Assembly (NCBI RefSeq): GCF_004216895.1
Contig: NZ_SGXE01000002.1
Span: 992,001 to 1,056,000 of the forward strand
Origin: Aquimarina brevivitae
Lineage (GTDB): Bacteria; Bacteroidota; Bacteroidia; Flavobacteriales; Flavobacteriaceae
Direction: 5' to 3'
Length of the DNA stretch: 64,000 bases
Positions 52,292 to 62,800 of this stretch are shown one piece after another. The notes beneath the pieces were generated by a model that saw only the letters and a list, made by a program, of their open reading frames with translations, searched no databases and was not told the origin of the DNA. Position numbers and translations under genes: made by a program. Position 1 is the stretch's first letter, and each line of letters starts with the position of its first letter.

Positions 52292-53593
52292 ATGCTTATC
52301 AAAAAACTTCAATACCCACTCCTGTTTTGCTTTGGGTTACTTGCTACCACTACTACCCTAGCACAGGAGCTGGATCCCGAGATTGCCGCTGCTGCAAAGG
52401 AAATCGAAAACAAGGTAATCGAATGGCGAAGGGATATCCACCAAAACCCTGAACTCTCTAACCGAGAATTCGAAACGGCAAAGAAAATAGCGAAACACCT
52501 AAAGTCCTTAAACATTGAGGTTACTGAAAATGTAGCCAAAACCGGTGTGGTAGGTATACTTAAAGGAGATAAACCCGGAAAAACAGTAGCCTTACGTGCA
52601 GATATCGATGCATTGCCAGTTACAGAGCGAACAGATGTACCTTTTAAATCTACGGTTAAAACCACTTTTTTAGATACCGAAGTAGGTGTTAGTCACGCTT
52701 GCGGTCATGATACCCACGTTGCTATTCTAATGGGTGTGGCAGAAATACTCGCCAAACATAAGAATAAAATAAACGGAACGGTTAAGTTTATTTTTCAACC
52801 TGCTGAAGAAGGACCACCACCAGGAGAAGAAGGTGGAGCCAAACTTATGATCAAAGAAGGTGTGCTCAAAAACCCTGATGTAGATGCTATTTTTGGATTG
52901 CATATCAATGCAGGTACTCCGGTAAATATGATCAAATATAAGCCTGGCGGTACTATGGCAGCCGTAGAACGCTTTGTGATTAACGTCAAAGGTACACAAA
53001 CACATGGTTCTGCTCCCTGGAGCGGTGTAGATCCGATTATGATCTCTGCCAAAATTATCGATGGATTGCAAACCATTATCAGTAGAGAAGCTCCTTTGGT
53101 AGACGAAGCTGCAGTAATCACGGTGGGTAAAATTACCAGTGGGGTGCGTTTTAATATCATTCCTGAGTCTGCTGAAATGATCGGAACTGTGCGTACATTA
53201 GACCCAAAGATGAGAGAACTTATCATTCGCAGAATGAAAGAAATGGTTCCTGCAATTGCCAAAGCCTATAATGCTGAAGCTACTATTGAATTTCAAAATA
53301 ATACTTCGATAACCTATAACGATCCTGATCTGGTGAAGCAAATGCTACCTACCATACAAGCAGTGGCCGGTAAACAAAATGTAATTTTAGCGAAAGCGAC
53401 CACTGGTGGTGAGGATTTTTCATATTTCCAAGAAGTGGTACCTGGATTTTATTTCTTTTTAGGAGGTAAACCCGAAACCTTAGAAAAAGCTGCAGCACAC
53501 CATACCCCAGATTTTTATATTGATGAAAGTGGTTTATTACTAGGGGTTAAAGTGATGTCGCAACTTACTTTAGATTATCTAAACGCGCAATAA
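52292..53593 (+). CDS. Secreted M20D amidohydrolase
   Basis: This 433-residue protein has a signal peptide (cleavage near LAQ, residue 25). M20D signatures are WRRDIHQNPELS, ALRADIDALPV, HACGHDTHVAILMG (metal Cys/His), FIFQPAEEG (Glu pair) and TGGEDFSYF near the end. It matches N-acyl-amino-acid or IAA-amino-acid hydrolases and should remove an acyl group from an amino acid or peptide in the periplasm. The flanking DsrE-like and glutamate synthase-like genes are 32 and 18 bp away on the same strand. Confidence 0.9.
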   Translation: MLIKKLQYPLLFCFGLLATTTTLAQELDPEIAAAAKEIENKVIEWRRDIHQNPELSNREFETAKKIAKHLKSLNIEVTENVAKTGVVGILKGDKPGKTVALRADIDALPVTERTDVPFKSTVKTTFLDTEVGVSHACGHDTHVAILMGVAEILAKHKNKINGTVKFIFQPAEEGPPPGEEGGAKLMIKEGVLKNPDVDAIFGLHINAGTPVNMIKYKPGGTMAAVERFVINVKGTQTHGSAPWSGVDPIMISAKIIDGLQTIISREAPLVDEAAVITVGKITSGVRFNIIPESAEMIGTVRTLDPKMRELIIRRMKEMVPAIAKAYNAEATIEFQNNTSITYNDPDLVKQMLPTIQAVAGKQNVILAKATTGGEDFSYFQEVVPGFYFFLGGKPETLEKAAAHHTPDFYIDESGLLLGVKVMSQLTLDYLNAQ

Positions 53594-53611
53594 GACAAGA
53601 AATTAAGTATT

Positions 53612-55183
53612 ATGGAAGCTATCCTAACAAAAATAGCCGAAATTCCTTGGTGGGCCTGGATATTATCGATACTGGTAATTGTTGCTTTTAAGGATATCGT
53701 TATCAATAAAAAGCATACGATCAATCACAATTTTCCCATTATTGGTCATTTCAGATATTTACTGGAGAGTATCGGCCCGGAGATTCGGCAATATTTTGTA
53801 GCAAATAACCGAGAGGAACTTCCATTTAATCGTATTGAACGAAGCTGGGTGTACGCTTCTTCAAAAAACGAAAATAATTACGAAGGCTTCGGTACGGATC
53901 AAGACATCTACGTGCATCAGCATCTTTTTATAAAAAATAAGATGATTCCTTTTCGGATGGAAGAAAATCATCCGAATCAACTAGATAAGTATTTTTTACC
54001 CTGTGCAAAAGTTATGGGTTTACATAATAAGCGGAAAAAACCCTATCGCCCCGCCTCTGTCATCAATATCTCTGCCATGAGTTATGGCTCTCTATCAGCA
54101 AAAGCGGTAGAATCTTTAAACATAGGTGTGGACAAAGCCAATGCCTATCACAACACCGGTGAAGGCGGATTATCCCCCTACCATAGTAATGGAGGTGATG
54201 TGATTTTTCATTTTGGTACCGGATATTTTGGGGTACGGGATGAGGCAGGTAACTTTTCTATGGAGAAGTTAAAAGCATTAGTAGCTGACAACCCCTTTAT
54301 CAAAGCAATTGAGATTAAATTATCACAAGGTGCTAAACCTGGTAAAGGAGGTGTGCTACCTGGTGCAAAAATCACACCCGAAATCGCTAAAATAAGAGGT
54401 GTCCAAGTAGGAAAAGATGTACTCTCTCCCTCCTACCACACTGCGTTTTCTACAGTACCCGAATTATTAACATTCATAGAAGCCATAGCTGAGGCAACAG
54501 GATTGCCCGTAGGTATCAAAGCGGCGATTGGTAAAACCGATCAGTGGCAAGAGCTAGCAGACTTAATGAAAAGTACCAACAAAGGACCAGATTTTATTAC
54601 TATAGATGGTGGTGAAGGTGGAACCGGAGCAGCTCCACCAAGTTTTGCAGATCATGTATCGTTACCCTGGATTTATGGATTTACGAAAATCTATAAAATT
54701 TTTCAACAGCACGCGATAACAGATCGGATCGTTTTTATCGGTAGTGGTAAACTAGGTTTTCCGGCTAAAGGTGCTATGGCCTTTGCGATGGGTGTGGATT
54801 GCATCAATGTCGCCCGAGAAGCCATGCTTAGTATTGGTTGCATCCAGGCACAGGTATGCCATACGAACAAATGTCCAACGGGAGTAGCAACACAAAACAA
54901 ATGGTTGCAAAACGGTATCAATGTCCCTTTAAAGTCTGATCGATTAGCACAGTATTTTAAAACATTCCGAAAAGAACTTATCGAAATTACCCACGCTGCT
55001 GGGTACGAACATCCGTGTGAATTTAATATGCGCGATATCGAAACCAACGTGGATGATGGGGAATTAACAAGAACCTTGCAGGAATCCTTTAAGTACCAAA
55101 AAACGATTGTGCCTTACAAAGGACTTCAGGAATTAAAAGATTGTCCGTACCTTGGGGGTTCCTATAACACTTCAAAAAAATAG
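53612..55183 (+). CDS. FMN-binding glutamate synthase-like protein
   Basis: This 523-residue protein has one N-terminal membrane segment (about 13-28, WWAWILSILVIVAFK). A glutamate synthase alpha-subunit core follows (about 140-480): NISAMSYGSLS, GEGGLSPYH, KLSQGAKPGKGG, DGGEGGTGAAPPSF. The 3Fe-4S cluster pattern C-x5-C-x4-C is present at Cys410, Cys416 and Cys421. The amidotransferase domain of true GltB is missing. Such short proteins are common in bacteria; the reaction is not settled. Confidence 0.9.
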   Translation: MEAILTKIAEIPWWAWILSILVIVAFKDIVINKKHTINHNFPIIGHFRYLLESIGPEIRQYFVANNREELPFNRIERSWVYASSKNENNYEGFGTDQDIYVHQHLFIKNKMIPFRMEENHPNQLDKYFLPCAKVMGLHNKRKKPYRPASVINISAMSYGSLSAKAVESLNIGVDKANAYHNTGEGGLSPYHSNGGDVIFHFGTGYFGVRDEAGNFSMEKLKALVADNPFIKAIEIKLSQGAKPGKGGVLPGAKITPEIAKIRGVQVGKDVLSPSYHTAFSTVPELLTFIEAIAEATGLPVGIKAAIGKTDQWQELADLMKSTNKGPDFITIDGGEGGTGAAPPSFADHVSLPWIYGFTKIYKIFQQHAITDRIVFIGSGKLGFPAKGAMAFAMGVDCINVAREAMLSIGCIQAQVCHTNKCPTGVATQNKWLQNGINVPLKSDRLAQYFKTFRKELIEITHAAGYEHPCEFNMRDIETNVDDGELTRTLQESFKYQKTIVPYKGLQELKDCPYLGGSYNTSKK

Positions 55184-55194
55184 TAAACCTAGAT

Positions 55195-55716
55195 ATGAAA
55201 ATTGAAATTATTCCATTAATCCTATCACTTTTCCCTGCTTTATTTGTGGCAGTACTCGCGTATTTATATTTTAAAATGCATACGGATAATGAAGAGCGAC
55301 GCCGAAGGTATTTGCTACATAAAGAAAATCAAAAACAATCCTTGCCCCTACGATTGCAGGCATATGAACGCATGGCACTGTTTTTAGAGCGGATATCACC
55401 AGGCAAACTGATGCAGCGAATGGCTCCGGTATCCGATGATAAAAAGGGATATGAAAATTTGTTAATTCACACCATAGATCAGGAGTTTGAACACAATCTA
55501 ACGCAACAAATCTATATCACCGATGAATCCTGGAGCGCAGTACGCACTGCAAAAAACAATACCATAGCACTTATCCGAAAAGCGGTTATGGATGAGTCTG
55601 TAGATACGGCTGCTAAGATGCGAGAAACGATTATTACCAAAGTGGTCGAAAACGGTGCCCCTAGTGATGCTGCATTGAGTATCATTAAGGCAGAAGTAAC
55701 AGAGTTAATGAGTTAA
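55195..55716 (+). CDS. Conserved single-pass membrane protein (DUF7935-like)
   Basis: This 173-residue protein has one N-terminal membrane segment (about 6-26), then RRRRYLLHKENQKQSLPLRLQ in pieces and a long helical cytoplasmic region (AYERMALFLERISPGKLMQRM, and HTIDQEFEHNLTQQIYITDE). I associate this pattern with an uncharacterised Flavobacteriia family. It begins 11 bases after the glutamate synthase-like stop and closes that operon. Function unknown. Confidence 0.75.
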   Translation: MKIEIIPLILSLFPALFVAVLAYLYFKMHTDNEERRRRYLLHKENQKQSLPLRLQAYERMALFLERISPGKLMQRMAPVSDDKKGYENLLIHTIDQEFEHNLTQQIYITDESWSAVRTAKNNTIALIRKAVMDESVDTAAKMRETIITKVVENGAPSDAALSIIKAEVTELMS

Positions 55717-55801
55717 CTTGAGGTTGTTACTATACATTGTAAAAACACTGTTTTTTGAGTAATGGCATTGATTATTTGATCGGTACTATTAAATTAAAGT
55801 A

Positions 55802-56284
55802 CTATTCAATTCTCGTAAAATTATCTTCAAAATATTTGATCCATTTTCCATCAACTAGTTTTTCGCCATACTCCTGAAATGTATCGGGTGTAGGGGCGTG
55901 AAAAATAAATCGTTTTGTCGGACTAGCGTTAACAATAAACTTATTATCCGTTGATAAGGTAGCCTTGTATCTACCGGCTCCGGTTTGGTAATACGAATTG
56001 TAGTAGTAGGTCTTGTCCTTCGCATCATAATAAATCACGGTATGCAATTGTAGTGATTCCGATTTTAAATCGATAGTGATGATACTCTTATCTAATTGGT
56101 AACTTATCTTTTCATATGCAGGCACTTGTACTTTAATCTTGCCTTCCTCATAGGCTGCAGAAACACCCACCCAATCCCCTACAATAAATTTGAGCTTCTC
56201 CATGTATTGCTGTTCAATCGTTTGGCCGTAAGCTGTGAATGTGGTAACAAGTATGATAAACAAAAAGCCAGTAATAAGTTTCAT
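55802..56284 (-). CDS. Secreted lipocalin-like small protein, unknown
   Basis: This 160-residue protein has a signal peptide (cleavage after AYGQ, residue 21). The mature part opens with KLKFIVGDWVG, a start common to DUF1579-like and other lipocalin-fold proteins, and continues in alternating strands (TVIYYDAKDKTYYYNSYYQ). The role is unknown. Upstream on the minus strand TATCTTTG (56319-56326) resembles a -7 box, but no TTG stands at the right distance. Confidence 0.7.
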   Translation of the reverse strand: MKLITGFLFIILVTTFTAYGQTIEQQYMEKLKFIVGDWVGVSAAYEEGKIKVQVPAYEKISYQLDKSIITIDLKSESLQLHTVIYYDAKDKTYYYNSYYQTGAGRYKATLSTDNKFIVNASPTKRFIFHAPTPDTFQEYGEKLVDGKWIKYFEDNFTRIE

Positions 56285-56360
56285 TTATGTTTAGATTAAA
56301 GTATGCGTTAAAATTACTCAAAGATATTCGATAGTAGTAAAATTGATACCTTCTACCCTA

Positions 56361-59300
56361 TCACTCCTTCTTTTTCTTCCCCAATGAAATATTATAATCA
56401 TCAATACTTCCCTTGATCTTTAGGTTAAGGTATTTGATCTTTTCGTTTGGATCCACTTCAATGATTTCATCTTGCTGCTGTACGCTGGTGGAATCTTCTT
56501 TTTTACTGCCAAATATCTTTTGCCAGGCGGCTTTGCGAACGGTTCTCCACGGAATGCGTACAAAATAATCGATATTTTGGTCACTATCGTGGGTACCTGA
56601 CAGTTCCATATGCCCTATGGTAGATTCAATGGTCATTGCAGGAATTCGAATTTTGCCCTTATCGATCGCTAAACTATTTTGCAAAGTATCAAAGCGGATA
56701 TGCTGCAGGTTTTTATCACCCATATAGTCGGATAGCGCTTGCATAGGATCGTAATTCTTTAAACTTCCCTGCAATACCTTTACATCCATATCTATAGTTG
56801 ACTGATCCAAATCCGGCACCATATCTGGATATACGCGTATATTTCCTTTTATGGTGGTTGTTAGTTTGCCTTGTAAATTTTCGGATACCAAATGATCCTG
56901 ACCAAAATTTTCAAATTTGAATAGTAGTTTATCCAAATCTACATTTTGCATCACCAGATTCGGTTTCATATAAATATGCTTAGGATCACTACCGTTAAAA
57001 TACCCACTCAATTGTACGCTACCTCCCGCAGCATCCATATGTAGCGTATCTATGTAGATATAATGATTTGGCGTAGTTCTTAGCTTGGCTTTAATCCGTT
57101 GTAAATCGATCCTATGATAGATAAAGTGGTCTACAGCTACATCAAATTCCATATCCGTAAAAGGCAACTCATAGATATTAAAGGCCTCTGCATGCTCTTT
57201 TACATCTGCAGTGGTATCTGTTACCGAAGTATTGGATTTTGGAGGATCCATAGTGAAGTTAAATAAGGCATCAAAATCGATATAATTGGCATTCAACGCC
57301 AGGTAATTATCTCTTTTCCTGATCTCTGGTTTTTTACCCAAATAGTAATTCAAGTCTACATTAAAGTTAGTCTTACCAATTTCACCATGAAAGTCTTTGA
57401 TCACCACGTGTTCATCTTCATAATGTACTTTTCCTCTAAAATTAGTAAAGCGAAGCGGATGCATATGCATTTTGGTATCTAGCTTATCCAGCCCTACATC
57501 AATGGAATGAAATGCAGAATCTTTATAATGCATACTAGAGGTGAAATGCAAAGTCAGCCGATCAAAACTTTCGTGCCGGTATTCCTTGGGTACATAATTT
57601 TCCCCTTTATACGAAAAGAGATCCTCTAACCGCAATGCTTTGGAAGTTAAACTCATGTCAATGGCTACATCACCGTTCAATTGGGGTTGCATCCAAAAGG
57701 CATAATCGTGAATCAATCCATCTAAATGAAAATCACTATCATCTATATATCCCGTAAAGTCAACGATTTTTAAATCTTTGTCGTCAATGAGCACGTCGGC
57801 GTGAAAATCGTGTAATTTATGTGGGTAGTGTTTCAACTCTGCATATAAGCTATCGATAAAAAACTCGCCTCTAGGTAAATAGTTGGATTCTGTAAAATCC
57901 TTGGCTGAAGCTTTGAACGAAAACCCTACACTTAAGTTTTTGATTTGCTCGTCTATCCCGGTTTGGGTGGTGTCTTGCTTGGAGTAGCGGGTCAGTTCCG
58001 CGATATCCAGGTTCTTGGAAGTGATATCCATATGCGCTTCTACCGGTTGCTCGGTATGATGTACAATAGCTGGCAGATCAGATAGAGAGCCGGTAATGGA
58101 AATATCAGAATTACCGATCAGCATTTCAAATTGATGTAAGGTAGCCGCTTTACCATTCATAACCATATGCACATTTAAGTCGTGCACCGGTGCTGGGAAC
58201 TCTTTTACTTCCAAACGTAGATCTTTGATGGTTAACTCTGCAAAATACGCTTGGTTGAGTTGCTGTAGCGCTTTTTCGGGATTATCAATATCAATGATAT
58301 CATGAAAATTCATTTTCATAGCAATCTGACCCGAAGCTTCCTTTACTTGCTCTAGTTCTAAAAAGTCAACCACAAAATCTAAGTTAAAGTCCGAATTGAC
58401 TTTCATATCCACCTCTGGTGTCTCAAAGTTCTTTACAAAAATGGAACCGTTAAATTCTCCTTTTTCTAAAGATGCTGTCATGTTATTCAGCGAAAATTCC
58501 ATAGTCGTCATATCTCGCTTGGCACCGTTGGTAAAATGGCCATTAAAGCCCATATTGTCAATACGAGTATCACTTTTGGTATTTTCTAAATAGGCTTTGG
58601 CCGCACCGAAGTTGGCGTTGATAAATGGCGTATTCCCTTTGTTTGCTGGGCCTTCTATGGTGGCATTAAAATAGATTTCTCCCGCATTTTTGTACTTGTC
58701 CAAAATCGGAATAACATCGGTGGGCGCAAATGCGATCAGCATATCAAAGTTGGGCTTTGTCCCTTTGATCGATAAATCCAGATCTACGTCATTTTTGGTA
58801 TCTATAGTCCCTTCTAACTCAAAGTCACCATTTTCCATTACAATACCTGAAGGCTTGATCGTAAGCACTCCGCTTGATTCATCAAAAGCGACGTCAGTAT
58901 GTACTTCAAAATGCTTATTACGGATAAAGGTGGTATCTCCATCTTTAATGATATTCAGTTCAAAATCGGTATCGATATGCCCAGCGATACTGGAATCGGT
59001 TTGACTAAATCCCCCCAAGCCACTATAAATAAATTTTTCTACATCGGTATTGGACGCTTCATCTAAGGTGTGTATGTCTAGATTTTTTAATTTGATTTGT
59101 TTAAGGTGAATATTGGTGGTGGTTGCAGTGGTATCCGTTGGCGTTGCCAGGGAGTTCTGGATATTGGTAGTATTATCTTCGTGAATGACAATATTAAACA
59201 CCCCATCCTCCACTATTAAAGATTGAATATCTACATTTCCCTTTATGATATCCCAAAGATTAAAACCAACGTAAATATCTTTGACATCCATAATAACCTG

Positions 59301-59567
59301 AGCGTTAGATGCCTTGGTTTCCATAATTTTTACATCCAATACTTTAACGGATACATAGGGAAAATTCCCAAAAAGTGATAGTTTACTATCCCCTACTGTG
59401 ATTCGACCTTTATGCTCTTGATTGAGTTTGTCAATTTCTTCTTTGATCAGGGTTGCTTGATTACTCTGAACATATAGCAATAGTCCTCCTAACACTACTA
59501 TAGGTGCCAGTACGAGCGCGAGAATAGCTCGTTTCCAGAATTTTTTACGTTTAAAAATAGATTTCAT
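56361..59567 (-). CDS. AsmA-like envelope protein
   Basis: This 1068-residue protein has an N-terminal membrane anchor (about 14-32). The AsmA start follows: GRITVGDSKLSLFGNFPYVSV and IYVGFNLWDIIKGNVDIQSL, then long beta-rich repeats and a C-terminal AsmA-like end (about 900-1030). AsmA/TamB-type proteins span the periplasm as lipid-conducting grooves and help move phospholipid to the outer membrane; this role is by family only. Upstream there is TATGTTTG (59611-59618) without a matching TTG, and a GTTTGCC / GGCAAAC inverted repeat. Confidence 0.88.
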   Translation of the reverse strand: MKSIFKRKKFWKRAILALVLAPIVVLGGLLLYVQSNQATLIKEEIDKLNQEHKGRITVGDSKLSLFGNFPYVSVKVLDVKIMETKASNAQVIMDVKDIYVGFNLWDIIKGNVDIQSLIVEDGVFNIVIHEDNTTNIQNSLATPTDTTATTTNIHLKQIKLKNLDIHTLDEASNTDVEKFIYSGLGGFSQTDSSIAGHIDTDFELNIIKDGDTTFIRNKHFEVHTDVAFDESSGVLTIKPSGIVMENGDFELEGTIDTKNDVDLDLSIKGTKPNFDMLIAFAPTDVIPILDKYKNAGEIYFNATIEGPANKGNTPFINANFGAAKAYLENTKSDTRIDNMGFNGHFTNGAKRDMTTMEFSLNNMTASLEKGEFNGSIFVKNFETPEVDMKVNSDFNLDFVVDFLELEQVKEASGQIAMKMNFHDIIDIDNPEKALQQLNQAYFAELTIKDLRLEVKEFPAPVHDLNVHMVMNGKAATLHQFEMLIGNSDISITGSLSDLPAIVHHTEQPVEAHMDITSKNLDIAELTRYSKQDTTQTGIDEQIKNLSVGFSFKASAKDFTESNYLPRGEFFIDSLYAELKHYPHKLHDFHADVLIDDKDLKIVDFTGYIDDSDFHLDGLIHDYAFWMQPQLNGDVAIDMSLTSKALRLEDLFSYKGENYVPKEYRHESFDRLTLHFTSSMHYKDSAFHSIDVGLDKLDTKMHMHPLRFTNFRGKVHYEDEHVVIKDFHGEIGKTNFNVDLNYYLGKKPEIRKRDNYLALNANYIDFDALFNFTMDPPKSNTSVTDTTADVKEHAEAFNIYELPFTDMEFDVAVDHFIYHRIDLQRIKAKLRTTPNHYIYIDTLHMDAAGGSVQLSGYFNGSDPKHIYMKPNLVMQNVDLDKLLFKFENFGQDHLVSENLQGKLTTTIKGNIRVYPDMVPDLDQSTIDMDVKVLQGSLKNYDPMQALSDYMGDKNLQHIRFDTLQNSLAIDKGKIRIPAMTIESTIGHMELSGTHDSDQNIDYFVRIPWRTVRKAAWQKIFGSKKEDSTSVQQQDEIIEVDPNEKIKYLNLKIKGSIDDYNISLGKKKKE

Positions 59568-59899
59568 TTAGATCACTTGGGGTTTGCCATTAAAAATAAG
59601 GAATTTGGGGCAAACATAGTAACTACTGCTAAGATTTAGTTTGGGTTCTATAAAACCCTTTAAAGGGGTACTTTAAAACTAAGATAAACCAAAAGATTGA
59701 ATAGAATCGTGGTCATCTTTAATCTTTACACAATCCAATGAAAAATTAGAAAAGCCAGTAGTTTTGATATCAAATGTTGAAGGCCAAGACTATAAAAAGA
59801 TAGAAACCTATGAAGTAGATTCAGCTTGGTAAACTGATGCACCCCATAGGTTTCCATTAGTAGCATAACATAAATTGTGTGATAATACGCTGTGCTTGC
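59568..59899. other. 332-bp gap between AsmA-like and synthetase genes
   Basis: The gap holds a 7-bp inverted repeat, GTTTGCC / GGCAAAC (59582-59615), next to the AsmA-like start. It also has a CCCTTTAAAGGG palindrome (59656-59667) and a gene-like fragment on the plus strand (59701-59832, listed separately). No clear terminator for the synthetase gene is visible. Confidence 0.4.
59701..59832 (+). pseudogene. 3' remnant of an unknown gene
   Basis: An open frame of 43 codons runs from just after a TGA (59698-59700) to TAA (59830-59832). It has protein-like content (EKLEKPVVLISNVEG and YKKIETYEVDSAW) but no ATG; the first TTG comes halfway in. It is on the opposite strand to both neighbours. 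I read it as the decayed end of a former gene. The family is not recognised. Confidence 0.3.
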
Positions 59900-62800
59900 T
59901 TATACCGGTGCTAACATCATACTCATCTTACGTTGATCCACGATTCTGCCCACAAACCAAATAAACGGTTCAATTTGACCATTTAGTACACAGTTACCTT
60001 TGCAAATACTATCTAACAAGCCTTGCACGTCTGATGCTTGTAAGGCGGCAATTGCAGCCTGATCCTTTAGTAGTAATGAACAAGTTGGTAACTCATTTTC
60101 TTCTGTAGTAGTGTACCTTACACTTCCGCCTCTTAGTACTATGCTATATGGATTGGAAGATGCTGAAGAACGTACTTCGATAGCCAGATCAGGTACAGTT
60201 TTAGGAGCTGTGGTTATCACTTCATTAAGATACTCTGTAAATGAAGTACACCAGGCTGCTACATCGGCATCAGCTATGGTGTTATCTTCGGTTTTCTGAT
60301 ACTTCTCGGCAAGCTGTGCATCGACTTCGCGTTCTGCTTTGATCAGTGCTGCCAGTGTTTTATCCACATCTTCTTTGGTATGTGCTGCAGAACAAATGAG
60401 TCGTAAACGTCCACGACCACTTTCTACAATAGGATAGGTTACTGCAGAGGTTTGAATACCTTGTTGGTACAAGTGCTGTACAATGGCATACAGTTTATCT
60501 TTATCCTTAAAGTGTGGCGTAACGATTGGTCCATCACCGGTGCCTAAATCATACCCTGCGGCTTCAAATTGCTGTCGCATATAGCGTGTAGTCTCCCAAA
60601 GTCTTGCACGTAATGCATCATCTACTCGTAATCGTCTTAAAGCGGTTAATGCAGCTGCCATATCCGCTGGACTGATCGAGGCCTGAAAAATATAGGCTCT
60701 AGATGAAGATTTCAATAGGTCTACATGTTCTTTACTTGCTGCCACTACTCCACCAAGGCTTCCTAGCGCTTTGCTTAAGGTGGTCATGATAAAATCAACC
60801 TGATCAGTAATGCCTGCAGCAGCACAAATGCCTGCGCCACCCTCGCCATAAAAACCAAACGAATGTGCTTCGTCTACCAATACTAAGGCATTATACTTTT
60901 TTGCTGTACGCACGATGGTTGCCACCGGAGCGGCGCCTTCGCCCATACTGTACACGCCTTCTAAAACAACTAAAATCGTTTTATAGGGCGAGGCTTCTGT
61001 TTGCAGTACTGCTTCAAGATCAGCTGCATTATTATGCTGAAATGTTCGTATGGTTGCACCACATAGCCGCGCTCCATCCACTATAGAGGCGTGACATAGC
61101 TGATCGATGACCACTACATCATTTTTTCCTAATAGACCCGCAACTGCCCCTACATTAGCCGTATATCCCGTAGGAAACAGACAGGCACTGGGTTTACCCA
61201 CTAAATCAGCAAACTCCTTTTCAAATTCAAGATGTTGATTGGTCATACCCGATGCTGCTGCCGATGTTCCCATTCCGGTTCCAAAACGTTGCAGTGCAGC
61301 CGAAGCCTCTTCGATTACCTGTGGATCACGATTGAGTCCCAAATACAGATTGGTAGTCCATATAATCGCTTCTTGCTCCTCGTCATTATAGGCATCGCCT
61401 ACGATTCCTTTGGTAGCACTTCCTGTTTTGAGTACTTTGCTGTAAGGGTTTCGTCTATTGTCGTTGACCATCTGCATCACCTCTTGTACCAGTTTACTCT
61501 TATCTGTGGCATCCCAGGCATTAGCTTTGGCCGCCTGAAAGGTAGGATGGCTGGATTGAATATGCGTTTGAAAATTCTTAAGCGAATCTACAGGTATCAG
61601 GGGATTTTGGATGGATGCTTTTGCTTTGGTGTTTCCATTCATCGAACTGATATAATGCACTAGTGCTTTTGGTGTACTATATTCATAAAGCGCGTTTGCA
61701 GACAATTCAAAACCCAAAACCTGGCTTAGCCTACAGCTAAACTCCAGCGTTGTTAAGGAATCCAAACCTAAATTATAAAAGGAATCTTCGGATTGCACCT
61801 CTTTCGGATCACTTAGATTAAGTAACGAAGCCACTTCGGTTTTAATCGTAGCTAACAGCTCATCTTCGGCTACTATATCAGTATTACCTTTACTTTCTTC
61901 GGTAGCGGTAACAGCACTGGTATGTAAGGGCGCCTCCTGATAAAGTGATATCGTTTCAGTAATCGAAGTTAGTTTTTGGCGATCTAATTTATCATTCGGC
62001 AATACCGGCATCGCCGCAATACGTTTGATAATCTGAGGAACCATATAGGATGGTAATCGGTCAGATAGGAACGATTTGATAGTCTGTTCGGTGAGGTAGT
62101 CGTTTTGCGTCACTATATAAACCGCTAGCATCTTTTGTCCGATACCTCCGTCTACAGCTGCGGCTGCGGCGGCATCGATATCAGGCATAGTTTCCAGAGT
62201 AGCTTCTATTTCTTCGAGTTCGATTCTAAACCCTCTAATTTTTACCTGTTGATCCACACGGCCTAAAAATTCAATTTCTTTGTTTGTAGTCCACCTGCAT
62301 AAATCCCCTGTTTTGTATAAACGACGATCAGGAATCTGATCCGTAGGATCCATCTCAATAAAACGTTCTTTAGTTAGCTCTTCATCATACAGATATCCCC
62401 TGGCTAGTTTAGTACCTGCCAAATACAATTCTCCCGCATCCTCATTAGCCACAGGACGCATCTTTTCATCCAGTATGTAGGCACGAGAGTTGGGTACAGA
62501 CGTACCTATGGTAATGACCTTAGTACCGGGTGTTACTTCGGCAATAGTGGAGTACACTGTGTCTTCGGTTGGGCCGTAGGCGTTTAAAATTCTTAGATCA
62601 GGTCGTTGTGCGTGTATCTGAGTCACTAAAGAGCTTTTAAGGGCCTCGCCACCAAAAACCAAACATTCAATTCCTTCAGGAAATTTAGTAACGGCTAGTA
62701 AGGCCTGTACGGCAGAAGCAACCATCACACACGTTTTTATTTTTGCTAATGCCGGAAGCTGTGTTAATTCGAGCGCATTTTTACCGAGTATAACCGTACC

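Noticed and set aside
52795..53262. 155-codon frame antisense to the M20D amidohydrolase
   Set aside because: The sense strand encodes a well-supported enzyme with all motifs; the antisense frame is a by-product of codon bias.
61232..61663. 143-codon frame antisense to the synthetase fusion
   Set aside because: It lies wholly inside a strong multidomain gene, with Cys/His-rich noise and no recognisable motif.
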